Source of the DNA: an uncultured Alphaproteobacteria bacterium
Lineage (GTDB): Bacteria > Pseudomonadota > Alphaproteobacteria > CAAHEQ01 > UBA3637
Reading direction: 5' to 3'
Assembly: GCA_944390205.1 (NCBI GenBank)
Contig: CALXPF010000004.1
Coordinates: 1-38,980, forward strand
DNA length: 38,980 bases
In this document: piece by piece, positions 7,943 to 16,720 of the stretch
Numbering within the stretch: position 1 is the stretch's first letter
Layout of the letters: each line of letters starts with the position of its first letter
The notes under the pieces: generated by a model
What the model saw: only the letters and a program-made list of their open reading frames with translations
What the model was told of the DNA's origin: nothing
Databases searched by the model: none
Translations under genes and position numbers: made by a program

Positions 7943-9042
7943 AATATTTATGTATTATTTTTTTATCCTTGCTCTCTTTTATTTTATTATGTACCTCACC
8001 ACAGGTCACAACCACATCGGCAACAAAAAAAGCGACCCTAATCATATGGCCCGATGGAAAGAACGATCGCATTTTTACAAAGTTACATTATATGAACTAT
8101 TTAAGATCACAACTGGCTGAAAAAAGGTATGAGTTGCATACTTATCCCTATTATTCTATTGACGACAGTGATTTAATTATTGCCATATGGAAACATTTTC
8201 CGAAAATACCGAAAGAGAAGAAAGAAAACAGCTACCTATGGTTAATAGAAACACCTCTGAGTACCCAACTCCCCAATTCTGAGAAATACACTTCTCAATT
8301 TAAAAAAATATTTACATATCAAAAAGCTTATATCAATAATCAAAATATATTTGATCTGAAAATTCCTCATGATTTTCCTCAAACAATTCCCAATATTATT
8401 GATACTCTTCCTCAAAAAAATATTTTAATAACACAAATCGCCACGAATCTATATAAATCCAATAAAAAATTTATCTATCAGCAACGCAGAGATGATTCTA
8501 TTTGGCTTTTAGAAAATGCACCCGATGATTTTTTAATGTATGGTTCCGGCTGGGAGAAAATCAAGGAAAAGTTATCCAAACCGGCGGCCAAAAAATTCAA
8601 TGATGTTTATAAAGGATATATTCCCCGAAAAGCAGATGCGGTCAAACGTGCAAAATTTATTTTAACTTATGAAAACACACGATTCCCCGGATATATTTCT
8701 GAAAAAATCTATGATGTTATGCTGGGAGGGGCAGTTCCCGTCTACCTCGGAGCCCCTGATATAACAGATCAAGTACCACCCGATTGCTTTATCGATAGAA
8801 GTCAATTCGAAACAACGGAAAAACTCTATACGTTTTTAAAAACAATGCCGGATGATGTTTATATGAAATATTTGACCTGTATTCAAAATCATTTAAATCA
8901 ATGGGATCAAAATCCCAAAAACGGATATCGTTTGATTGATCAATTACTTGAGTATATTTTCACGGAAAAAGACAAGATTCCGCCAACGGATAAAAATAAT
9001 TCAAAATCCGACATTGACACCCCTTTAAAAAGCAAGATATAA
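7939..9042 (+). CDS. membrane-anchored glycosyltransferase family 10 (fucosyltransferase-like)
   Basis: A 367-residue protein. The amino terminus (residues 1-18) is a strong hydrophobic segment ending LLC, either a signal anchor or an imperfect lipobox. Residues 224-290 carry the GT10 carboxy-terminal signature: AKFILTYENTRFPGYISEK, then GGAVPVYLGAPDI and a VPPDCFID segment, matching the alpha-1,3-fucosyltransferase donor-binding fold (Glu245-Asn246, Glu255-Lys256). GT10 enzymes use GDP-fucose or related sugars. A membrane anchor facing the periplasm would be at odds with a cytosolic nucleotide-sugar donor, so topology matters. The four-base overlap with the ABC permease suggests the exporter and transferase act on the same glycoconjugate. 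The tail after 335 is polar and Lys/Asp rich. Confidence 0.75.
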   Translation: MKYLCIIFLSLLSFILLCTSPQVTTTSATKKATLIIWPDGKNDRIFTKLHYMNYLRSQLAEKRYELHTYPYYSIDDSDLIIAIWKHFPKIPKEKKENSYLWLIETPLSTQLPNSEKYTSQFKKIFTYQKAYINNQNIFDLKIPHDFPQTIPNIIDTLPQKNILITQIATNLYKSNKKFIYQQRRDDSIWLLENAPDDFLMYGSGWEKIKEKLSKPAAKKFNDVYKGYIPRKADAVKRAKFILTYENTRFPGYISEKIYDVMLGGAVPVYLGAPDITDQVPPDCFIDRSQFETTEKLYTFLKTMPDDVYMKYLTCIQNHLNQWDQNPKNGYRLIDQLLEYIFTEKDKIPPTDKNNSKSDIDTPLKSKI

Positions 9043-9043
9043 T
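9014..9043 (+). promoter_or_regulatory. near-perfect sigma70 promoter for the ybhGFSR-type operon
   Basis: TTGACA at 9014-9019 and TATAAT at 9038-9043 are both exact consensus hexamers, separated by 18 bases. The -35 box lies inside the end of the GT10 gene and the -10 box overlaps its stop region. Transcription would start near 9050, giving a leader of about 20 bases with an AAGGAGA ribosome-binding site. It makes the downstream operon independent of pagP. Confidence 0.7.
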
Positions 9044-9069
9044 CAAAGCGGTTTTAAAAGGAGATATTC

Positions 9070-9921
9070 ATGTCGCAATTTAAATTCACGAGTGTCCTAT
9101 TTTTCAAAAAAGTATTTTTTTTGTGTCTGCTTATCGGCTTGTGTGGAGCTCTTTGGTATTTTTTTGTTATTCGTCCGCAACAAACAACCGATTTGACATT
9201 TTACGGGAATGTGGATATTCGACAAGTCAATGTGGCCTTTCGGGTAAACGGCCGGCTTGAGAAAATGTTTTTTGAAGAAGGAGATCACGTTAAAAAAGGA
9301 GATTTACTGGCGCAATTAGATCCGGAACCCATTCAAAATGATCTGAATCAAGCGCAAGCCCAACTAAAACAAGCCAAAGTAGAAGCCGAAAACGCCTCAA
9401 TCAAACAAAATCGGCGTTTACCTCTTTGTAAAAGCGGAACAATATCCGTTCAAGAATGTGATGATCTGCTTATGGAAAAAAATAAAACCGCCGCAACCGT
9501 GTTATATATGGATTCTGTAGTCGATGAAGCAAAAACGGCTCTTAATGACACCTTTTTATATGCCCCGTCAGATGGGATCATTTTAATTCGTATTTTAGAA
9601 CCGGGAACAATTTTAAGTGCGGGATTACCTGTTTATTCCATCTCTTTAAACGAAAAAATGTGGGTTCGGACTTATATTCAAGAAACAGATTTAGGACGCA
9701 TTAAAATCGGTACTCCTGTTTCTGTTTTAACAGACTCAACCGATAAAATCTATAAAGGTCGTGTCGGCTTTATTTCTCCTCAAGCCGAATTTACGCCTAA
9801 AAATATTGAAACCGGTACCCTTCGAACAGACTTGGTGTATAGAACTCGAATTATCATCGATAATCCGGATGATTATTTAAAGCAAGGAATGCCCGTCACA
9901 ATTAAAGCGCTACCCAAATGA
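9070..9921 (+). CDS. HlyD-type membrane fusion protein (YbhG-like)
   Basis: A 283-residue periplasmic adaptor. One amino-terminal transmembrane helix (about 13-33) is followed by the lipoyl-like half-motif VNVAFRVNGRLEKMFFEEGDHVKKGDLLAQLD, a short coiled coil (about 80-155), the second half-motif DTFLYAPSDGIIL and a beta-barrel region. It links an inner-membrane ABC exporter to an outer-membrane channel. The coiled coil looks shorter than in E. coli YbhG. It overlaps the ATPase gene by four bases. No TolC-like channel gene is in the window. Regulation is probably from the consensus promoter just upstream. Confidence 0.85.
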   Translation: MSQFKFTSVLFFKKVFFLCLLIGLCGALWYFFVIRPQQTTDLTFYGNVDIRQVNVAFRVNGRLEKMFFEEGDHVKKGDLLAQLDPEPIQNDLNQAQAQLKQAKVEAENASIKQNRRLPLCKSGTISVQECDDLLMEKNKTAATVLYMDSVVDEAKTALNDTFLYAPSDGIILIRILEPGTILSAGLPVYSISLNEKMWVRTYIQETDLGRIKIGTPVSVLTDSTDKIYKGRVGFISPQAEFTPKNIETGTLRTDLVYRTRIIIDNPDDYLKQGMPVTIKALPK

Positions 9922-11612
9922 TAAAATCTATTGCCGAAATTTCCCATCTGACTAAAGCTTTTTCTCCGGAAGCAAAACCGGCCTTAGATGACATAACCTT
10001 CACTCTGCCGAGGGGGAAAATAACCGGCCTCATTGGTCCGGACGGAGCCGGGAAAACGACCCTCATTCGTCTTTTATTAGGATTATTGCGTCCTTCTCAG
10101 GGAAAGATTCGAGTCCTCGATTTGGATCCCGTCACCGAGACAAAAGATTTACACCAAAAAACAGGATATATGCCGCAAAAGTTCGGTCTCTATGAGGATC
10201 TGACGGTTCTCGAAAATATGAATCTGTATGCAGATTTAAACGGATTAACCGAACAGGAAAAAAGAACGTCGTTTAAACAATTATTGGCAATGACCAATTT
10301 AACACCTTTCACTGAAAGATTAGCCGGTAATCTGTCCGGCGGAATGAAACAAAAGCTCGGATTGGTTTGTTCACTGTTGGGACGCCCCGATTTTTTATTA
10401 TTGGATGAACCAAGTGTCGGGGTTGATCCGATTTCAAGACGTGAATTAATGAAGCTTGTCCGAGATCTGACAAAATCCGGAATAACCGTCTTGTGGTCTA
10501 CCTCCTATTTAGATGAGGCGGAACAGTTTGATCAAATTTTACTCCTCAACGACGGGAAACTTCTCTTTCAAGGGAACCCAAAAGAACTGACAAACTCTTT
10601 AGACGGCTCTGTTTTCCTAACACAAAACACGCATTTAAATAACCGCCGTCTGTTAAGACAAATACTCAAAAGTCAAAAACCGATTATCGATGCCGTCATA
10701 CAAGGGGATTCGGTTCGAATCGTTATGACGGATAAAAACCTGCAACAAAAATATGACCCCTTTTTAAAGCAAACAACGCCTCGTTTTGAAGATGCCGTCA
10801 TTAAAATATTGGGGGGAGCTCCCATGCACGAATCACTGGTGGCTCAAAATATTTCTGTTTCAGAAACCACCGCTGTTATGATTGAAGCTGATCACCTAAC
10901 AAAACAATACGGGAGCTTTACGGCAGCGAACGATATCACTTTTCAGATAAAACGAGGAGAAATATTCGGCCTTTTGGGACCAAACGGAGCCGGAAAATCA
11001 ACCTCGTTCAAGATGATGTGCGGCTTATCCAAACCAACAAGCGGGAATGCGTTTATTACGGGAATTGACATGAATATTGATCCGATAAAGGCCCGATCAA
11101 AATTAGGATATATGGCTCAAAAATTTTCTTTGTTCAGCCCTCTGTCCGTTTTACAAAATCTTCGTTTTTTTGCGGGAATTTATGGGTTAAAAGGGAGTGA
11201 TAAAAAAAACAGGATAGATCAAATGATAGATGTTTTTAATTTATCTCGCTATCTGGGCACCCCATCCGGTACTCTTCCGTTGGGATATAAGCAACGTCTG
11301 GCTTTAGCCTGTGCTATTATGCATAATCCTCCTATTTTGTTTTTAGATGAGCCGACCAGCGGTGTTGATCCCCTCACCCGTCGAGAATTTTGGAATCATA
11401 TCAATTCCATGGTTGAAAAAGGGGTAACGGTCATGGTGACAACCCATTTTATGGATGAAGCAGAATATTGTGATAGAATTGCATTGATTTATCAAGGAAA
11501 TGCCATTCGTATCGGATCTCCTTCTCAGTTAAAAAAGCAAGGAGAAACCATGGAAGATGCATTTATTCGACTCATTTGTGAGTATGATCAAAAGCATGAG
11601 GTCAAAAAATGA
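9918..11612 (+). CDS. tandem-ATPase ABC protein of an efflux exporter (YbhF-like)
   Basis: A 564-residue protein with two ABC ATPase domains in one chain. The first has Walker A GPDGAGKTT (40-48), signature LSGGMKQ and Walker B LLLDEPSVGVD. The second has Walker A GPNGAGKST (about 354-362), a deviating signature LPLGYKQ and Walker B LFLDEPTSGVD. An LPLGxKQ second signature is characteristic of YbhF. A linker of roughly 60 residues joins the domains. It energises the two permeases encoded immediately downstream. In E. coli the YbhFSR system is linked to drug efflux. It overlaps the neighbouring genes by four bases on both sides, so the operon is tightly coupled. Confidence 0.88.
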   Translation: MIKSIAEISHLTKAFSPEAKPALDDITFTLPRGKITGLIGPDGAGKTTLIRLLLGLLRPSQGKIRVLDLDPVTETKDLHQKTGYMPQKFGLYEDLTVLENMNLYADLNGLTEQEKRTSFKQLLAMTNLTPFTERLAGNLSGGMKQKLGLVCSLLGRPDFLLLDEPSVGVDPISRRELMKLVRDLTKSGITVLWSTSYLDEAEQFDQILLLNDGKLLFQGNPKELTNSLDGSVFLTQNTHLNNRRLLRQILKSQKPIIDAVIQGDSVRIVMTDKNLQQKYDPFLKQTTPRFEDAVIKILGGAPMHESLVAQNISVSETTAVMIEADHLTKQYGSFTAANDITFQIKRGEIFGLLGPNGAGKSTSFKMMCGLSKPTSGNAFITGIDMNIDPIKARSKLGYMAQKFSLFSPLSVLQNLRFFAGIYGLKGSDKKNRIDQMIDVFNLSRYLGTPSGTLPLGYKQRLALACAIMHNPPILFLDEPTSGVDPLTRREFWNHINSMVEKGVTVMVTTHFMDEAEYCDRIALIYQGNAIRIGSPSQLKKQGETMEDAFIRLICEYDQKHEVKK

Positions 11613-12721
11613 AATATGTTTGGCCACTGGTTAAAAAAGAAACGCTTCAAATTATACGAGATCCCAGCAGTATTTTAATCGCGTTTATCCTTCCGCTTAT
11701 TTTGCTTTTAATTTTTGCCTATGCCGTCAATTTGGATAATAACAAAATCAGATTGGGACTACTGGTAGAGGGATACGATCATCAGGCAAATGATGTCATC
11801 GATAGTTTCAAAGGAACAGAATATTTGGATGTGATCCGTTATATAAATCGATCAGATCTTCAAACGGCCCTTGTTCGCGGAGATATTAAAGCAGCTTTAA
11901 TTGTTCCGAATGATTTTGCAAAAAATATCGGAGATCCGAATAACACGGCTCATTTACAAGTTTTATCCGATGCCTCGGATCCCAATATCGCTCTTTTCAT
12001 CAGTTCTTATGCCCAAGGAGTTTTATCAAACTGGCAACGTATTTTTATGCAAGAACAGAGTATCACCGCTCCAACACAAATTCAAATAGAACCAATCATT
12101 TGGTTTAATCCGGAGTTAAAAAGCAGAAATTTTATTCTCCCCGGATCAATTGCCATCATCATGACACTGGTCGGCATGATTTTAACGGCTCTTGTTATCT
12201 CTCGAGAATGGGAGCGAGGGACAATGGAATCCTTATTGACAACCAAAATCAGCAAAATGGATTTTATTTTATCCAAATACATTGCTTACTACGGATTAGC
12301 CCTCTGTTCTACGTTATTTTGTACGGTCTTATGTGTATTTGTATTTCATGTTCCTTTTCGTGGTTCCTTTATTGTTTATCTGATTGTGTCCAGTTTATTT
12401 ATAGCAACGGCACTCGGGCAAGGATTTATTGTTTCCACATTAGCAAAGAATCAATTTTTAGCAGCGATTACTTCCGCCATGTTGGGCTTCTTACCGGCAG
12501 TTATGCTCTCGGGTTTTTTATTTGAAATTTCTTCCATGCCGACAGCCATTAGCTGGATCACCTATTTTATTCCGGCTCGTTATTTTGCGCCGGCCATCAA
12601 CAATTTATTTTTAGGCGGAAATATTTGGAGTATTATTTTACCGCAAAGCTTCTTTTTGCTGATCGGCGCCTTACTCTTATTTTTTATTATGTATAAAATA
12701 ACAAAAGAAAGGTTAGAATAA
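11609..12721 (+). CDS. ABC-2 type efflux permease (YbhS-like)
   Basis: A 370-residue inner-membrane permease of the ABC2_membrane_3 class: one amino-terminal transmembrane helix (about 22-42), a large extracytoplasmic domain to about residue 170, then five helices at the carboxy terminus. The loop SREWERGTMESLLTTKIS is the typical coupling segment of the family. It starts within the YbhF-like gene (ATGA overlap) and its stop abuts the next permease. Together they form the heterodimeric membrane part of the exporter. Confidence 0.85.
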   Translation: MKYVWPLVKKETLQIIRDPSSILIAFILPLILLLIFAYAVNLDNNKIRLGLLVEGYDHQANDVIDSFKGTEYLDVIRYINRSDLQTALVRGDIKAALIVPNDFAKNIGDPNNTAHLQVLSDASDPNIALFISSYAQGVLSNWQRIFMQEQSITAPTQIQIEPIIWFNPELKSRNFILPGSIAIIMTLVGMILTALVISREWERGTMESLLTTKISKMDFILSKYIAYYGLALCSTLFCTVLCVFVFHVPFRGSFIVYLIVSSLFIATALGQGFIVSTLAKNQFLAAITSAMLGFLPAVMLSGFLFEISSMPTAISWITYFIPARYFAPAINNLFLGGNIWSIILPQSFFLLIGALLLFFIMYKITKERLE

Positions 12722-13849
12722 ATGTTTAAACAATTATTCAATCGCCTGAGTTATATTTCGGCCCTAATTATAAAAGAGTTTCAGATTATTTGGTCTGATC
12801 CGCGTAACCGTATTATGATTCTCTTACCTCCTCTTTTACAGCTAACGATTTTTGCCTTTACGGCCACATTTGAAGTAAAAAATATTTCCATGGTTATTTA
12901 CGACAAGGACAATACAACCATTTCGCGCTCCCTGTCAGATAAATTTCAAAATACACCCACCGTCCATACGGTTTATCATGTTGATAACGAATCTGATTTT
13001 AAAAATCTCATTGATACTCAGAAAGTCTATCTGGGATTAACCATTCCCCCTGATTTTAGCAGAACCCTTTATGCCCAAAAGCCGGCAACCCTTCAATTCA
13101 TTTTAGATGGACGTAAATCTAACGCAGCTCAAATCGTCATGGGATACAGTACTCAAATTGTCAACGCATTTCAATATGAGCTGAGTGATATCAGTATTCC
13201 GGAACCCCAAATTACCATAGATATTCGACACTGGTTTAATCCCAACTTAAACTATCAATGGTTTATTATCATCTCTCTGACGGGAGCTATTGCCACAATT
13301 ATGATGTTAGCCATTACGGCTTTAGCCGTTGCTCAAGAAAAGGAACAAGGGACATTCGATCAAATTATTGTGGCTCCCTTGAGCTCAACGGAAATTTTAA
13401 TCGGAAAAACAATTCCGGCTCTTTTAATTGCTCTTTTAGACGTTTCTCTCATGATCGGTGCCGGTCTTTTATTCTTTGATCTTCCCCTTTCCGGATCCTT
13501 TGTCAGTTTATACCTCAGCATTATTGTTTTTCTTATTTCGATTGCCGGTATCGGTCTGTTTATTTCCACACTATGCCAAACACAGCAACAAGCCATCTTG
13601 GGGGTTTTTGCCTTTTTTGCCCCTACTTTTCTTCTATCCGGATTTGTTGCTCCGATCGAAAATATGCCTCTTTTTCTGCAAAAGTTAAGCATAATCAATC
13701 CGCTTACTTATTTTTTCAATCTGATGAAAGGAATCTTCCTAAAAGACATTACCGGCCCCATGATTTGGGAAAACATCATCCCTCTTCTGATCATCAGTAT
13801 TATCACCCTAACGTTTGCCGGCTGGTTTTTTAATAAAAAGCTCGATTAA
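12722..13849 (+). CDS. ABC-2 type efflux permease (YbhR-like)
   Basis: A 375-residue paralogue of the preceding permease with the same layout: one amino-terminal helix, a periplasmic domain of about 140 residues, and five carboxy-terminal helices. The coupling loop is VAQEKEQGTFDQIIVAPLS. The start codon directly follows the upstream TAA. Its stop overlaps, tail to tail, the stop of the MFS gene on the other strand in a shared TTAA (13846-13849), leaving no room for a terminator between the operons. Confidence 0.85.
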   Translation: MFKQLFNRLSYISALIIKEFQIIWSDPRNRIMILLPPLLQLTIFAFTATFEVKNISMVIYDKDNTTISRSLSDKFQNTPTVHTVYHVDNESDFKNLIDTQKVYLGLTIPPDFSRTLYAQKPATLQFILDGRKSNAAQIVMGYSTQIVNAFQYELSDISIPEPQITIDIRHWFNPNLNYQWFIIISLTGAIATIMMLAITALAVAQEKEQGTFDQIIVAPLSSTEILIGKTIPALLIALLDVSLMIGAGLLFFDLPLSGSFVSLYLSIIVFLISIAGIGLFISTLCQTQQQAILGVFAFFAPTFLLSGFVAPIENMPLFLQKLSIINPLTYFFNLMKGIFLKDITGPMIWENIIPLLIISIITLTFAGWFFNKKLD

Positions 13850-15027
13850 ATACTTTTATCCGATTCTTTTATTTTTAAAAACCGATAAATCAAGACAAAA
13901 AGCAAGCCGATCGAGAAAAATCCGATAGAAAGCAATGGTAAAAAGCTCATGGGCATTTCATTATGTAAAGCAAAACTGCCAACCGCTGCCGCAACCGCAT
14001 TTCCGATATTAAAAGCACTTTGATTGAAAGTTGAAGACAAATGAGGCGCCTCTTTTGCATTTTCAATGGACATGGCTTGTAAAATAGGGGTTGTCGTAAA
14101 GAGAAGCGTATTCCAAAAGAACAAGAGAACAAGACCCAAAGTCGTATTTGGAATAGCTAAAAAGAGGAAAACCTCCAAAAGGATCAAAGATCCGAAAAGA
14201 CCCATCAGAGAACGAATCGTATTTTTATCTCCTAATTTTCCACCGACAAACGTACCGATCGGCAAAGCGATCCCCAACAAAAACAGAACCAAACTCACGC
14301 CCTTTGTCGGAACGGAGAGAACATCGGTTAAAAGAGGCGTAATGTATGTGTATAAAACAAAAAAACCACCATTCAAAAGAGCGGATAAAAGAAATGAAAT
14401 CAACACAAGCGGTTTTTTAAAGACTTTAAATTCATCCAACACCCGCACTTGTTTTTCTACCGTCAAGGTGTTCGGTAGTTTTTTCCAAATTCCCCAAATA
14501 GAAAGCAAAGAAATCAATGAAACAAGCCAAAAAATAGCTCGCCAACTAAAGAAATAGCCAAGAGCAGTTCCTAACGGAACACCCAACATATTTGCCAACG
14601 TTGTTCCGATAAATACCAAAGCAACAGCCTGTGTTTTTGCACTCTCATCAGCCAATTGCGTTGCCACAACCGTTGCAAGGCCAAAAAACGCACCGGGGCA
14701 CAACGCCGTGATAATACGCGCGACAAACAAAACCGAATAAGAAGGAGCCAGAGCACACATTAAATTTCCGATTAAAAAGACGCTCATCAATCCGATAAGC
14801 GTTTTTTTACGATCAAACTTCAATGTCAATGCGGCAACAATCGGCCCTCCGATCACAACCCCCAACGCATAAGCCGTAATCAATAAGCCCGTTTGATTAA
14901 CGGGGATCTGAAAATCCTTACTGATCTCAACCAATAATCCGGGGACAACAAATTCTCCCGTACTGATACCGAAAGCCGCAAATGTTAACGCCAAAATAAC
15001 AATCGGAACTGATCTAAAAAATGACAT
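13846..15027 (-). CDS. major facilitator superfamily transporter, drug:H+ antiporter-1 type
   Basis: A 393-residue inner-membrane protein with 12 predicted helices. The MFS motif A between helices 2 and 3 is seen as GGPIVAALTLKFDRKKT, and helix 5 contains GTTLANMLGVPLGTALG, the antiporter motif C-like region. The closest type is the AraJ/NepI-like DHA1 group, which exports sugars, nucleosides or drugs. I choose ATG 15027, which has a strong AGGGAGGGAG site; the frame extends nine codons further without support. It stands alone and converges on the ybh-type operon. The substrate is unknown. Confidence 0.85.
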   Translation of the reverse strand: MSFFRSVPIVILALTFAAFGISTGEFVVPGLLVEISKDFQIPVNQTGLLITAYALGVVIGGPIVAALTLKFDRKKTLIGLMSVFLIGNLMCALAPSYSVLFVARIITALCPGAFFGLATVVATQLADESAKTQAVALVFIGTTLANMLGVPLGTALGYFFSWRAIFWLVSLISLLSIWGIWKKLPNTLTVEKQVRVLDEFKVFKKPLVLISFLLSALLNGGFFVLYTYITPLLTDVLSVPTKGVSLVLFLLGIALPIGTFVGGKLGDKNTIRSLMGLFGSLILLEVFLFLAIPNTTLGLVLLFFWNTLLFTTTPILQAMSIENAKEAPHLSSTFNQSAFNIGNAVAAAVGSFALHNEMPMSFLPLLSIGFFSIGLLFVLIYRFLKIKESDKSI

Positions 15028-15169
15028 ATCTCCCTCCCTTTTTATATAATCCATAGATACTATATACGATCTTCTTTACAAAAAAGAAAGAAAAATGTCA
15101 TGATTTTTTCAATATAGAAAAAATATTTCTATCCGAACACTTTTTATTTAATCACTTTTTTCAAATAAA

Positions 15170-15484
15170 TCATAAAATAGTTTGAAAATGCTTTATCAAG
15201 TTGTTTTGATCATCTCCCCTAGAATGTAAAAATACCCGTTTTAAACGACTTGTCTGACCGGAAATAAGCTCAACATCTTTTTTACGCATATCAAAAAAAT
15301 CTGCCAAAAATTGAATTAAAGCCTCATTTGCCTTTCCATCAACCGGTGGAGCCTTGAGAGCAATTTTTAACGCTGTTTTTTCATAAATTCCCTCAAAGCC
15401 CGAGCGCTTGGCATTCGGTTGAACACGCACGGTTAAAACAAATCCATCTGATTTTTGAACAATAAAAGGAAAATCTTCTAACAT
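15170..15484 (-). CDS. DUF167 (YggU) family protein
   Basis: A 104-residue soluble protein of the DUF167 family. The signature is clear: VRVQPNAKRSG near residues 20-30, IALKAPPVDGKANEALIQFLA at 42-62 and VELISGQTSRLKRV at 75-88. The function is unknown across bacteria. The start codon has no Shine-Dalgarno sequence but lies six bases from a predicted -10 box. It is probably a single-gene unit between the MFS gene and the ribosomal protein genes. Confidence 0.9.
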   Translation of the reverse strand: MLEDFPFIVQKSDGFVLTVRVQPNAKRSGFEGIYEKTALKIALKAPPVDGKANEALIQFLADFFDMRKKDVELISGQTSRLKRVFLHSRGDDQNNLIKHFQTIL

Positions 15485-15490
15485 ACGGAT

Positions 15491-15519
15491 ATTCTATACA
15501 TTCTCTTTTCATTTTTCAA
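15491..15519 (-). promoter_or_regulatory. predicted promoter of the DUF167 gene, leaderless arrangement
   Basis: On the minus strand TTGAAA (15514-15519) and TAGAAT (15491-15496) are 17 bases apart, and the ATG at 15484 begins only six bases after the -10 box. The initiation codon would coincide with the transcription start, which explains the missing ribosome-binding site. Confidence 0.45.
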
Positions 15520-15584
15520 GTTTCTTTTCCTTGATTTTCAAGAGATAAACGCATTATTTAGAGAAAAAAATTTTATATTGACAT

Positions 15585-15614
15585 AAAAAAGCGAGCCATT
15601 TTTCGATGACTCGC
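15585..15614 (-). terminator. intrinsic terminator after rpsI
   Basis: A 9-pair stem (15591-15599 with 15606-15614, one G-U pair) with a six-base loop is followed on the minus strand by six T residues. It lies 25 bases after the rpsI stop codon and ends the rplM-rpsI transcript. Confidence 0.8.
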
Positions 15615-15638
15615 CTTTTCCAAAAATAGAACAACCAA

Positions 15639-16139
15639 TTAACGTTTTGAAAATTGGAAACGCTTTCTCGCCTTGGAAAGACCCGGTTTTTTACGTTCAA
15701 CAACACGAGAGTCACGTGTTAAGAATCCGGCTTTCTTTAAAGTCGTATGTAAATCCGGTTCAAACAAATCCAAACAACGACTGATTCCATGACGTAAAGC
15801 ATAAGCTTGACCGGATAACCCGCCACCATGAACATTACATTGAACATCAAATTGACCCTCACGGTTTGTGACGGCAAACGGTTGGTTAATAACCATACGC
15901 AACACGGGACGAGGGAAATAATCCTCTAAAGAACGCCCGTTAATAACAAATTTACCGGAACCCGGTTTAATAATAACACGAGCAACGGCATCTTTTTTCT
16001 TACCAACAGATTGAGAACGACCCAAAGCGTCTTTTTTAGGAGCCCGTTGTACTGTTTCTGCTTTAACATCGCTTGACTTTGAAGCGACTTCTTGTTTCAA
16101 ATCAGCCAATGAGGCTTTTTGTGTCATTTTAGTCACCAT
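15639..16139 (-). CDS. rpsI: 30S ribosomal protein S9
   Basis: A 166-residue protein. The conserved S9 core starts at [21 protein letters not shown] and ends with the basic tail [14 protein letters not shown], which reaches into the ribosomal P site to contact tRNA. The roughly 35-residue amino-terminal extension is usual for alphaproteobacterial S9. The start ATG overlaps the rplM stop by one base (TAATG) and is served by AGGAGCG inside rplM, so translation is coupled. A terminator follows directly. Confidence 0.97.
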   Translation of the reverse strand: MVTKMTQKASLADLKQEVASKSSDVKAETVQRAPKKDALGRSQSVGKKKDAVARVIIKPGSGKFVINGRSLEDYFPRPVLRMVINQPFAVTNREGQFDVQCNVHGGGLSGQAYALRHGISRCLDLFEPDLHTTLKKAGFLTRDSRVVERKKPGLSKARKRFQFSKR

Positions 16140-16609
16140 TATGCGCTCCTTTTATTCTTTGGATTTTTAGACCCGATATCCAACGTAATCGGATTTTGAG
16201 CCTGGTGTGTATGCTCCGGGCCGACAAAAATACGAAGTTTGTTCATCTGTTGACGACCTAATTTCCCACGAGAAATCATTCGCTCAACCGCTTTCATTAA
16301 GACTCGCTCCGGATGATCCTCAAGTTGCTTTGCAACAGAAACACCTTTAATTCCGCCAATATATCCCGTATGATGATAGTACATTTTTTGTTCCATCTTA
16401 CGGCCTGTCAATTTAACTTTTTCGGCATTAACGACGACGACATAATCTCCGCAATCCTGAGTCGGTGTGTAGCAAGCCTTGTGTTTACCACGAATAATCG
16501 TTGCAATCTGACTGGCTAAACGACCTAAAACCAAATTTTCAGCATCGATCAGATACCATTTGATATCGCTGTTTGCCGGATTAATTGTTTTAGTTGTTTT
16601 CATTGTCAT
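16139..16609 (-). CDS. rplM: 50S ribosomal protein L13
   Basis: About 156 residues from ATG 16609, which has AAGGA nine bases upstream. Signatures include [47 protein letters not shown] and [19 protein letters not shown]13 is an early-assembling large-subunit protein. The open frame extends 45 codons further upstream, but a strong promoter lies in that stretch, so the extension is not translated. It is the first gene of the rplM-rpsI operon. Confidence 0.96.
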   Translation of the reverse strand: MTMKTTKTINPANSDIKWYLIDAENLVLGRLASQIATIIRGKHKACYTPTQDCGDYVVVVNAEKVKLTGRKMEQKMYYHHTGYIGGIKGVSVAKQLEDHPERVLMKAVERMISRGKLGRQQMNKLRIFVGPEHTHQAQNPITLDIGSKNPKNKRSA

Positions 16610-16642
16610 TTTCAATAATCCTTTTCTTTCTAAAGACAGGAT

Positions 16643-16671
16643 TTTATATCCTAAAAAAACATCTTTGTCAA
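16643..16671 (-). promoter_or_regulatory. sigma70 promoter of rplM-rpsI
   Basis: On the minus strand TTGACA (16666-16671) and TATAAA (16643-16648) are 17 bases apart. Transcription should start near 16636, leaving a leader of about 27 bases before the rplM ATG at 16609. Confidence 0.7.
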
Positions 16672-16706
16672 GCTCTTTTTCATTGTTTTTTAAGCGTTTT
16701 TCAAGC

Positions 16707-16720
16707 GGTATTATAATACC
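16707..16720. repeat. 14-bp perfect palindrome upstream of the rplM promoter
   Basis: GGTATTATAATACC is an exact palindrome centred about 45 bases upstream of the rplM -35 box. The size and symmetry fit a dimeric regulator site, but it may be chance in AT-rich DNA. No second copy was noticed in the window. Confidence 0.3.

Noticed and set aside
13360-13698. 112-codon minus-strand frame
   Set aside because: Antisense shadow of the YbhR-like permease gene.
14066-14557. 163-codon plus-strand frame
   Set aside because: It lies opposite the MFS gene and its composition (many Lys, Arg, Thr) is that of an antisense shadow.
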